From Glandiceps talaboti (lineage: Eukaryota; Hemichordata; Enteropneusta; Spengelidae), in the NCBI RefSeq assembly GCF_964340395.1, contig NC_135553.1, positions 12,053,501-12,117,500 of the forward strand: 64,000 nucleotides of DNA. The letters run 5' to 3'. Position numbers and translations under genes: made by a program. Positions 49,240 to 59,939 of the stretch are shown piece after piece. The notes under the pieces were generated by a model. The model had not been told where the DNA came from. It did no database searches and saw only the letters and a list, made by a program, of their open reading frames with translations. Position 1 is the first letter of the stretch; every line of letters begins with the position of its first letter.

Positions 49240-49990
49240 TGCAGGAAGGTGTACTATCACGATCCTCCACTTCTGTCTGTTCTGTGTTGTTCTCACCAGG
49301 TCTTAATATTCTACTATTCCAGTCCACTCTTTAGCATTTGTTGCCCACTCTGTTCTTGGTCTTCCCCTATATCTTTTCCCTGTTATAATCAATTTTCCGG
49401 TTCCAAGATGCATTGCGTGAGAGGACGTCGCTTATGTTGTTACATTTAGTCCTGTTTTGTCTTTATTACATTTGAAATAACATTTTTATCAGGAAATGAT
49501 GGAAAAAACATGTTGACCTCTTTGATTATGAGTGACTTTACAGACTAAACGCCATCATTGATAGAGAGGGATTTTACTGGTGAACCCAGGTTACTGTCAA
49601 GTGACAACCATCCATCGTCCTGAGTGCCCCTTGGCGCGTACACATGGCATTGTATGGAGAGACGCGCAGTGCATCTTGGAACCGGTAACATGTCTATTTG
49701 ACCCTCTAGCACGACTCGTTGGACGTTGTCATGTTTGATCATATATCATGTATATAGTCAAACTACTAGTATGCTATCTTCTTCTTTCTCTTCTTGATTG
49801 TTAGTGCAACATTTATTTTTAAATTCACCATACTAAGAACTTCTTCATTTGTTATCTTGTCTGTCTAGGATAAGTTTCACCATCTTTCTGTACACCCACG
49901 TCTCAAACGTAAATTTCAAGTTAATCAATGTTTTTGTCAAGGTCCAAGTTTCACATCTATACAGTAGTGTTGACCATATATAGCATTGTT
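49240..49990 (-). pseudogene. LINE ORF2 C-terminal remnant, split by an insertion
   Basis: Minus-strand pieces in order: LLYRCETWTLTKTL (49855-49975), then HDNVQRVVLEGQID (about 49690-49735), then KRYRGRPRTEWATNAKEWTG (about 49319-49383). These match the usual ending of LINE reverse transcriptase proteins ('yGcEtWtlt', 'gqi.GkRgrGRpr..w.dni.eWtg'). Stops and shifts are present. The 289-bp element at 49397-49685 splits the last two pieces. Confidence 0.65.
49397..49685. mobile_element. Inverted-repeat element nested in the LINE remnant
   Basis: CCGGTTCCAAGATGCATTGC at the left pairs with GCAGTGCATCTTGGAACCGG at the right. It interrupts LINE text exactly between QID and GKR-like motifs. No clear target duplication. 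Confidence 0.65.
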
Positions 49991-50179
49991 GACCATATAT
50001 AGCACTTTGTGATTCTCTTCCTTGTTTTGCACTCTATTATATTCTTTGATGTCAAACTTATTTTCACACAGTTAAATGTATCTCTTGGTGCTCTGAATAT
50101 CACAAACCACCATTGTTTTCCCAGTTCTCATAATTTCTTAACTTAAACCATTTACGATAGATAATATCCATGATTAATC

Positions 50180-50288
50180 TAGACTGTAAGATACGTCTTG
50201 ACGTTTCGCCCTCACCGGCCTCCCCTCACACAAGTTAGGGGTTGGCCGATGGTTGAGGGCGCCCCGTCACGGCGTACCTTACAGACTA
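50180..50288. mobile_element. MITE family A copy 2 (109 bp)
   Basis: Ends TAGACTGTAAG.../...CTTACAGACTA with inner CGCCCTCA / TGAGGGCG. Perfect 9-bp duplication TGATTAATC at 50171-50179 and 50289-50297. Confidence 0.85.
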
Positions 50289-50297
50289 TGATTAATC

Positions 50298-51236
50298 CAG
50301 ATCCGTCCAGTAGGTGTTTATAAGTATATATTTATACATACATTTTTTTTACAAGAAGTCAATTTTTTACACCTTAATATGAGGTGAAGTAGTGATTTAA
50401 AATAGTCGCTTTCAAATTTGCATAAAAATGAATGTTTTGTATGATATTTGGTCGATCGTTTTCATTGTGATACATCACATACATCGTCGGAATCATATCA
50501 AAGTAAAAAGACGCAACGCTCATTATAATGTTGCTATTTTTGTTTCCATTGTTTTGTCTACATGAACAATTACCGTGTCATGCCAATCACATGTCAAAAG
50601 TGGATGGACACAGCAAAGCACAGTCAGCACTAATATAAGCTTCACGCTCCCAGGTCAAATAACTTCCACAACGTAAGACAAGTCTATCCATAAAAAACTC
50701 AAACAAAAATGGTCGGAGACAATACACAATACACCACAGTACGGCCGGCTTCAGTGAACATGGGCCGTGCTTTGAAAGAAGATGAAACAACTTCATGTCA
50801 CTGTGTGGATGGTAATGAACGCAGTAAAAATGAAATAAAGTACGTGTACACATAGCTTTCAAGAGGGACGGTTATCCAACAAAACGTTCTGCTCTAACGA
50901 ATTTGTGGGTCTACTTTCGCGAAGATTTTGAATGGTCATAGATTGAATGTACTGTTACAACACGCTACATTTGAACAACTTGAGAGAATATTATGGGGAA
51001 CTCTTGAAGCCATTCTCATTCTCTGGATGTTTGATGGGTATGGAAATATTACATAATTTTCGTTTCGATTACATTGTCTGCAGGAGCTGTTTTCCACCCA
51101 TTGAATAGTTATGTCAACAAAGGACGCTGATAACAGCATCACTTTATGTAAACAACACGGCTTCACTAGGACATACTCATTCACTACCAGAGGAACTATC
51201 GTTACTGCTAGCGGTCGGTTCGAATGAATTTGGCTA
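50298..51236. other. Intergenic stretch with no gene seen
   Basis: AT-rich, with short open frames only. Nothing could be assigned. Confidence 0.5.
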
Positions 51237-51381
51237 AGGGACCGGACAGAATTTACGGCAGGGGGGGGGGGGCTGGGGAGAAATTATCTCTGACTTGTTT
51301 TTTTTCCTGCCCCCCCCATCCACTGTGACCAAAATTTCACAGCCCCCCCTTTCAAAAGTATAAAAATTTCATGCCCCCCCC

Positions 51382-51412
<31 letters not shown>

Positions 51413-51984
51413 AAGTGCACAATATCCTGCCCCCTACAATAACTAAAAAGAGTACAATTTTTTTTGTTACTGTAGCACAACTGTAATATTTCTTTTGGTA
51501 CTACTATTATGTTACTATTTCAGCCCAAACAACTTAGTAGTTGTAGAGGAAGTTTTTTGGAAAACAAAACAAAATAAAACATTTTGACCATACATGTAAT
51601 CATACACATGTGGTATAATCTTGTGTATTTCCCAACTAGACACCATAAGTAGTCATCACTTAATACCAAGGCATTTGATGTGGTGGTTTTAACTGTCATT
51701 CACTGATACATACACAGAAACACAGACACAGAATTAAACAAACATTCACATGCGTGATTTGTGAAAAACTGTAGTGGGGACATTTGTGGGGAGTATCTAA
51801 GAACATCACATCACCTACATAGTGTATTCAAATATCTATTTATACTCATAACACAATAACTATCTAATGTCAGACATTTGTGATGTCATGAAGTGCTAGC
51901 AAACTAAGGATTTTATGCAGCTTTCACTTTCCTACACCAAATGCATTACCAATACACCTGTAAATGTAAGACATTTGTGACTTC

Positions 51985-52176
51985 ATGTCACTGATGAAAA
52001 AACACTTAACACCACGCAGACATCTAAATGCTTTACAATATTTAGTACAGATAGATGCATTTGATGATGCTGAGGAGGGAAATAGTTTAATTTCACTGGT
52101 TTTAGATAGAAAGAAAGACAAGTCTTGCCTCATATCTTCAGACTCTAGTGAGTCTGAGAGTGAAACTCAAGAATAG
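51985..52176 (+). CDS. Short ORF with an acidic Ser tail inside the TIR element
   Basis: MSLMKKHLTPRRHLNALQYL and on to SSDSSESESETQE, 63 residues, followed by AATAAA at 52189-52194. It could be the last exon of a captured host transcript or of the element's own gene. Family not recognised; coding status uncertain. Confidence 0.3.
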   Translation: MSLMKKHLTPRRHLNALQYLVQIDAFDDAEEGNSLISLVLDRKKDKSCLISSDSSESESETQE

Positions 52177-52272
52177 TGTCAAGGAAAGAAATAAAACACC
52201 TATCTAAATTAATCTGGCCAGACGTTTTTGTATTTACATTTTTCACCAAAAGGTCACTTTTTAAACACATAA

Positions 52273-52325
52273 ATTACAGGTCCTATGCTAGTATATTACC
52301 ATATATATATATTAGGACCTGTAAT
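52273..52325. repeat. 13-bp hairpin
   Basis: ATTACAGGTCCTA and TAGGACCTGTAAT around a 27-nt AT-rich loop, inside the 1.55-kb element. Confidence 0.8.
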
Positions 52326-52374
52326 GTATCCTTGATGGTAATTACACACTGAACCTGTTTTCACAGTGCTAAAA

Positions 52375-52443
52375 TGTATGTATGTATGTATGTATGTATG
52401 TATGTATGTATGTATACATATGTGTGTGTGTGTGTGTGTGTGT
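52375..52443. repeat. (TGTA)n and (TG)n microsatellite
   Basis: About 10 TGTA units then about 12 TG units. Confidence 0.9.
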
Positions 52444-53714
52444 GAGAACAACTTGGAGTATATAAGAGTAATTAAGGGTGTATCAAATTAATCTTGAGTA
52501 GTGTTTTTATGCTTCACTAAATACAAATGTACACACTTCCATTTTAATACATAAATGAAAGTGTAGACATTCAATATTAAAGGCGATATCAAGTGCTATC
52601 TCACGCAATGCTAAATTTTCTAACATATTAATTTTTATCAATGACAAAATATTTCGCGGCCCCCCCCCCTTTCAAACCATGAGAATTTTCATGGCCCCCC
52701 CCTTCAAGCCTCCCATTTTTTTCATGGCCCCCCCCCCAATTTCTCCCCAGGCCCCCCCTCTGCCGTAAATTCTGTCCGGTCCCTAAATCACACCATTAGA
52801 TGTTAATGCTGGAGTGTATTGCTCTACGCTTGAGGAATCTGATCAATATTCAACGTCGGGTTCTGGCGAAAACGGGTTTTGAAGTTGACCTTCTGGTTCG
52901 ACCATAATGGTTTTGCATGTAAAGATACACTGACGAATGCGTTTGTGTTCCCGAAGTGACGTCATAAAGTTCCAAATCCTGTCCTATCCATATGCAAATG
53001 AGAGGTACTTACCTGAAGGTGCTCTGTGGCTGAGCCAAGAGTGCCTCATTTTTCGCGCAATTTCTCGTGTTAGAATTATATTGTACTATTACAAACCCGA
53101 TTTCGTTTATTTTTATGGCAAAATAAACATAATTACGAAAAAAAGTATGTACCTTTGCATGTACACTTTAACTTACGGTAACTGATCAGTGTCGTAGTAG
53201 AAATATTACGGAGAACTAATACGCCGTATTCCGGTTATCGAAGAAGCCCCGAAAAGATAAAAGATATGATTGTTTGGCCACTAGGGGCGCTGTTTTAGAA
53301 CCGGAAGTGAGGGCCAGAATTGTAGAGTATCGTTGCAAAGCATAGAGTCTATAGGCATCGTAACCACTGACTAAAGATTTTCTGTCATTCCCCGTAACTT
53401 TACGCTATAATATTGCATTATCGCCCATCAAATAACGAAATAGCAAATTAACCTCTTGTTCTCCTAATATTTCGCGTAAGTTTGGCTCTGCAATTCGACC
53501 GTGAGGAAAACCCAAAAGTAGCAACATTTTGAAACGGGTAGTACACTGGCATCTCACTCACGTTTTCAGTGTGACCTCGTCCATTTGTGTTACCGTTGGT
53601 GAAATTGTAGCGATTGCTTCCAGTCAAACATCGGAACGGAAAAAGGTACAAAAACAGAGGAAAGAATCCTCAAAATCACAATATACGCTACAGTTATTGC
53701 AGCTTGTATAAAAC

Positions 53715-53937
53715 CAATCTGATTAAAATCCGATGTAGATGTCGGCTAATCGTTCATTGCTATTTTACTTTCGTTATTGTGCCTGAATTGACCTGCGTGG
53801 TACATGTTTGATCGCCTCCTCTACCGATCAGGACAAAAACGTAAACATGTACCACGAAGGTCAATTCAGGCAAAATAACGAAGGTAAAATAGCAATGAAC
53901 GATTAGCCGACATCTACATCGGATTTTAATCAGATCG
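53715..53937. mobile_element. MITE family B copy 1 (223 bp)
   Basis: Foldback with arms of about 85 bp: CAATCTGATTAAAATCCGAT at the left and its complement at the right. Flanks GTATAAAAC and GTCTAAGAC agree at 7 of 9, a decayed duplication. Confidence 0.8.
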
Positions 53938-54345
53938 GTCTAAGACATGATGAGTGAACCACGTAAACGTTACATGGAAGGCCGATTCATTGAAGGGGTG
54001 GGCGGTGTGGTACATCAATCACAATAACAATATTTATGATTCGTTGCCGACTTCAATGCGTTTTTTTATACACTGATGGTCCTGAATGAAGAATAGCAAG
54101 CTAACCAAAGTGTGATAGTAAAGATGAGTATATCAATACAAATATGTTTATGCCAACTTATAACCAGTACATGAAATGTTTTTTTTCCGTACAAAGTTTT
54201 ATGATTTCACCCGTGGTGCTACACCACTGTTCTAATAAACAAGAAAGGCCTAAGTATGCGGCGACATCAGTTACAATATAAACATGTGGCTTGGTAATAG
54301 TCGACCGAACTCTCAATATTGCAATGACTGTAGCTGGAAGCTGTT

Positions 54346-54586
54346 CAATCGGATTAAAATCCGATGTAGATGTCGGCTAATCGTTCATTGCTATTTTACC
54401 TTCGTTATTTTGCCTGATATTATTTTTCTTGGTACATGTTTACATTTTTAGCCTGATCGTAGAGGAGGCGATCAGGCAAGCTAAAAAATGTAAACATGTA
54501 CCAAGAAGGTCAATTCAGGCAAAATAACGAAGGTAAAATAGCAATGAACGATTAGCCAACATCTGCATCGGATTTTAATCAGATTG
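54346..54586. mobile_element. MITE family B copy 2 (241 bp)
   Basis: Same arms as copy 1. Perfect 9-bp target duplication GAAGCTGTT at 54337-54345 and 54587-54595. The centre differs from copy 1. Confidence 0.9.
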
Positions 54587-54950
54587 GAAGCTGTTGTCAG
54601 ATTTGTAATTTTGTAATCGTTCTTTTGTCAAGCAACAGACACCAGTAAGGTAAAGAAATATGTTTATCATGTCTACATCGGGTATATTTCGAAGGTCCTC
54701 CGTCCAACTTTCAATGTTTCCGCTGTCGATTAGTTCTATCTTTTGATGCCCGACATCCACTATTCGTCTCCTCTTCCGTTCTCTCAGAAAATTATCATTT
54801 TCTAGTGTTTCAAGACCAAGATTGACAGCATTTCTGGTGATATCTAGTAGATTTAGAAGTAGTAATTTTCCACTCTTTTATGAATGCACGGAGTTCTTTT
54901 ACGCCCATTTTGTTGACAGCTTCATACATCGCCATACTATTAGATGCCAT
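54575..54950 (-). pseudogene. Protein-coding relic in the 1.83-kb element
   Basis: ATG at 54950 opens MASNSMAMYEAVNKMGVKEL then RAFIKEW, a start reminiscent of SAP-like domains, and stops at 54810. A second open piece in another frame (54760-54575, VDMINIFLYLTGVCC, RLQNYKSDN) recalls the next part of uncharacterised transposon-linked proteins. Either a frameshift or an intron separates them. Assignment is tentative. Confidence 0.3.
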
Positions 54951-55050
54951 GACGAAAATTCTGGCCCTCACTTTGTCAGATATGGTGCGCCCTCTCGCGA
55001 TACTTTCCTGCGAAACAACCGGAAGTTCGATAACCGGAATACGCCGTATT

Positions 55051-56061
55051 GACCCAATCTAGTTTGAACTGCTGTAAGTGAAGGAAAACTAATCCAAAAG
55101 CTCTCGTATTGTTGGTTTGAGCATACAGCATCTTCACCAAAAGTAATGTTTTGAGTGCTTGTGAGTTTATCCACTGAATACGTGTCTTGAGATTCTGGTA
55201 CCTCTGAGATAGACTGTGTGCGTCTGAGATTACAACTTGAATTTGGTCAATAGCTATCACCACCAAAGACAAGTCGGTAACATATGTGTACATGTTGGTG
55301 ATGCTTTCATTTCATAATCATTATCTAAGTCTGAATAACAAGTACAGTCAGGAGGAAACTTTGGACCAAAATTTCGTGGGGTTGCCATCGTACAACCAGT
55401 GACGTTATGATTGTTTATAATAGTTGCTAATGATCCAAAGAGGGCGTCATTTTTTATCATTTGTTTTGCCAGTTTGAAGAAACATAGGGTCGGTCGGGTC
55501 ATGGAAAACATGGAATTATGTACGGTCACTCTAAAGGTTAGTAAGGTTGTAGCTCAGATTGATTCAAATTGTTATAAAGAGGTTTGATGGAGTAACAGTG
55601 TAACATATGTGAGAGCAGCAAATATAGATGTAGTGCATATAGAAGGTAAACTGCATACGGGACAATGTATTGAGTAAACTGGAACATAGACTTTATTTCG
55701 TGATAGCCCTGAGTTCTGTCTCACTCAAAGCTAGTCTAGCTGCTAGACATTGGGTGTTCTTCCGATACAACACGTCATGGTAGTGTTCACTGGCCCTGTT
55801 TGATACAATCACACAGAGAGCCCAATAATGAACTTCACATGGTATATTAAGATAGCATGATTGAGTGAATACAGTTTCCTGTGACATTTTGACTTTAAAA
55901 ATTACAGGCGGACATCAAATGCAAGCATTGTAACATTGGCACCCATATGTCTGAGTCTATTCACAGTATGTATAAATGGTTGATCTCATTCAGATGTGCA
56001 GTTTCTGGTTTCTGTGTGGTTGTATGTAAACAGAGCCAGCGAACACTGACATGAGACAGGC

Positions 56062-56066
<5 letters not shown>
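55051..56066. other. Intergenic stretch with no gene seen
   Basis: Minus-strand open frame 55529-55257 (FGPKFPPDCTCYSDLD) has no supporting splice or domain evidence. Confidence 0.4.
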
Positions 56067-56700
<634 letters not shown>

Positions 56701-56832
56701 TATTTAATGCTTCAGTATTATCAAAGTAATACGTCATCAGGTTTCTTGTAAAGTCAGGCATCATAAATACATCTCTTTATCCTCGTGCAAAATATCACTA
56801 TAATACACACGATATTAATGAAAACTAACAGT

Positions 56833-57000
56833 GAGTGTACTATAGGCTGGAGTAGTTCCTCATATTGCGTCGTTTGTCAGAACGGTCCGTATATTAGGGA
56901 GGGGTTGCCGGATGAACGAGATGGTCCCGATTTAAATCACAGCCTAAATAATTGTTGTCTGTATGACGTCAGTGAAGGGACCTCCGACCTCATTACCTAA
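56833..57000 (+). CDS. Possible Cys-containing terminal exon
   Basis: After ACTAACAG, the frame ECTIGWSSSSYCVVCQNGPY ... NNCCLYDV runs to a stop at 57000. The acceptor is weak and no partner exon was found; listed only as a candidate. Confidence 0.15.
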   Translation, partial: ECTIGWSSSSYCVVCQNGPYIREGLPDERDGPDLNHSLNNCCLYDVSEGTSDLIT

Positions 57001-57374
57001 TTTGTTTAATCATATTATTAGTAATAATTAGTTTAGTCCTTCTTCCTCGCTGACAAAATAAAGCATATGAATTTGTATTTCAATAACAGGTAGTAAAATA
57101 TATGTTTTCTGATTAAGAAAAGGCCCAATAATCCTAATGTAGGAATGATACATGTATGCATGTTTGAATACTGGTATGCTACAATAGAACCAGGACAGAC
57201 TTCCACTGGTTTATTTCCATCCAGCATTTCCATAAACGTCTTCAAATGCGTCTAGCTTGAAAGGAGAAATAAAAAAAGAATAACTTTAATATCATACATC
57301 ATTTTTATGCTTTGTTCGATTGGCAAAAGCGGTTCTTCAATTTTTTAAAGTTGTAAATTAAATTATAATGGTAG

Positions 57375-57475
57375 AAATTGTGGTGGCGGTGGTAGTGGTG
57401 ATGATGGTCGTGGTGATGGTGGTGGTGGTGGTGGTGGTGGCGATGATGATGATGATGATGATAATAATCATGATA
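57375..57475. repeat. (GGT)n/(GAT)n trinucleotide repeat
   Basis: Interrupted GGT and GAT units. Confidence 0.9.
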
Positions 57476-59582
57476 GTATTCGTCGTCCATATTGGATTCT
57501 AAACTAGCTTAAATTTTATATAATTTTGACCTGACATTTGTACGGTGATCCCTGATTATTTTTCTTAATTTAAAATCAGAACGGGGTTGAACTTTCTGGA
57601 AAAAAATGTACAGCAGAAGTTTACGATTTTTTTCATTTTGGACGTCCCAGCCAGACTAAAGCAGAAACGACAAAATGATATGACCGATATGACCACAGGT
57701 TTTACGTAGTATCTTTATCAATAGTGTATACTTACATAATCTGGATTGGGTATTTTAATCCTTTAGTATTGGTATGATGAAACTAGTAAGGCCATCATAA
57801 TAGTGGTGAAAGAAATACATAGCTTTGAGGCTGACGATTCTGATGAAAACACAGAAAAAAACATATACATTAACAATTATTGCATTAGACTATCGACCCA
57901 TGATAGGAAAGTACTAGTAGACACGTGTACCATTCTTGTTACTGAGAATTGCTGAGTCAACAATTTATTAAACATATCAGACTTGCTCAAGTCTCTTGGT
58001 TTGAATAAAATGTAAGTTGTTATTTTTAAACACAAGTGTGTTCTTTTGTGTGAAATAATGACCTGAGTGGGAGTGATTGCGAAACAGTCGGGTGAATTCG
58101 TATAGTACTGAGGAAGACTACTATAGTAACTGGAAATTAAAAAAAAAAGTTGGATGTTATTAAAATGAGATAAAATAAGTTGCATTCATTCACTTAATAC
58201 ACTTATCAGTAAGCAGTTTAAATGTATCTGAACTCAGGGAGAAGTGCAAGGATGGGACTTGTAAGGGAACTTCTGTGATTTCTCCTAATTAGTAACATAT
58301 TGTCGACTGTTTCTATTGTTATTGAAATCGTAATGGTAGGTAATGGTAGGTTCTTCAGAATCTGACTGGGGGGGGGGGGGTTGATCGAGGTACAGTTACT
58401 GTATGGGCAAAACCTTAATGAACCAAAGTAAAAGATATAACAGGCAACCCTCTTGGCTAAATGGGTATCTACTCCACCTTCATTAAATGGAACAAAGCTA
58501 ATGTTTATTTCATTATGCTTAGGGATAGTCTAGTTCCTATACAGCATCGTTACCATTTATACCTTCACTCACACTTCAGTTGGCATCCAGACTAGCTTAG
58601 GGGATTCTGCATCGCGAAACTCCACTAATGTAAATTACCATAAAATCGACAGGTCTGGCTTAGAAAAGGCTTACTGCACAATGTCACAGAGGCGAGCAAT
58701 TATGTGAAATAAAGAATGTTTGGAACTTTACATTTCTTTAACCCTTGCTATGTCCTAACAACGCTGAAGTAAATAATAGCTTTCATGTTCTCCGATAGAA
58801 GCTGTGTCGAGAAACTTCCATGACCTGTAGAGGCGCTCTGTCTCTCCCCTCCCCCAGGATTGTTCAATCATTTTGAATAAAGTGCCTGAGAAAAGCGTAT
58901 CTTCAATTCATTGAAGAATACTTGATTTATGGACCACAAGTGCCCAGAGTCATAGTTACTAATAGACGTGTCATATTTCAGTGAACAAAAACAAACCCGA
59001 AATGAAACCGCTATGCTACAGACAATACTAATCTATATTGGAGTAAACAAGTCAGCTTTCGGCTATAACGTGACGTCACACACCTATTGGTAGATATATT
59101 GAAGTACGCATTGTCAGGAATCGACTCTTTCTTTGCTTTGAAATACAATAAAGTGTAAAATACTAATAACAAACCATCCGATTTATCATTAAAGATGCAC
59201 ACTGTATGTCAAAATATGTGATATACTACTTGGGGAATTCGCTCTTTATATTATTATACTATATAGCCACTTATCATTGTATTGCTGTGTTTACTACTTG
59301 TTCGTTGACGGATGTAACCAAAGGCCGAGTTATTTGTCTTTTTGGGCTCTGTTAGACAAAGTGAGTTATTTGTGTGTGAACTTTGACCAAAGACGCCACC
59401 TTAGTCTGTCTGAGTGTAGTTATATCAGAGTCCGTAGATAAGTTATATCCACATGTCGCAACAATAGTTTTATAGTGTATGAATGGCCATATACATTTAT
59501 AGAAGTGTGAGGAAAATTGCTATTTGCATTGTCCTGCTAAATTCCGACCTAAATTATTTTCCTGGAAAGTGAGTACATTTAC

Positions 59583-59939
59583 CTTCTTCGGACACTGTCA
59601 CGTGAAAACCCTTCATTCCTATAGAGCCATCTGACTGGAACTGAAACCACACCGCTCCTTCAGTTGATGTAAAATCTGTAGGTGCAGTAGCTCCACTGAA
59701 AGCCCATGCAGTACTTTTAGCATTCAGTTTTGTATTTCCGTAACCTGCGTAGAAATAGTCTGAACCACTTTCTGTATCAAAGTCATTGTATGTTACCGTC
59801 ATCGTAGGGGTACCACCACTGACGTAGACTACCCAATCACATACAAGATTATCAGGATAGTTGGCAGGGTAGTTTGGTGTTGCTATGTCAACGCTGCCAC
59901 CGGGTGTAAGGTTGATTGTTGTTGAACCAGGACAGGTTG
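59583..59939 (-). CDS. Gene 4 CUB exon B
   Basis: 357 nt, phase 1-1, donor gtaaat. Same protein as exon A with a few substitutions (GGTPT for SGSPT, SGSDYF for SDSDFF, TDFTS for ADFKS). The acceptor lies in a (TTCA/TTCG)n array. Confidence 0.9.

Larger units (their letters stand above)
51237..52784. mobile_element. 1.55-kb terminal-inverted-repeat element
   Basis: Left AGGGACCGGACAGAATTTAC (then GGCA and poly-G) is the reverse complement of the right end TGCCGTAAATTCTGTCCGGT (then CCCT). Subterminal blocks alternate poly-C/G with AATTTTCATGG. No transposase seen, so non-autonomous. Confidence 0.75.
53219..55050. mobile_element. 1.83-kb terminal-inverted-repeat element with nested MITEs
   Basis: AATACGCCGTATTCCGGTTA (then TCGAA) at the left, inverted at the right (55026-55050) with one mismatch. 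Both ends also share GTGAGGGCCAGAATT farther in. It contains both copies of MITE family B and a coding relic reading inward from the right end. No clear target duplication. Confidence 0.6.

Noticed and set aside
58070-58140. Possible minus-strand exon (AATTTCCAG/TTACTATAG..., reading PQYYTNSPDCFAITPTQ)
   Set aside because: Good acceptor and donor, but the protein-like frame needs phase 2 entry while CUB exon B ends in phase 1; no intermediate exon found.
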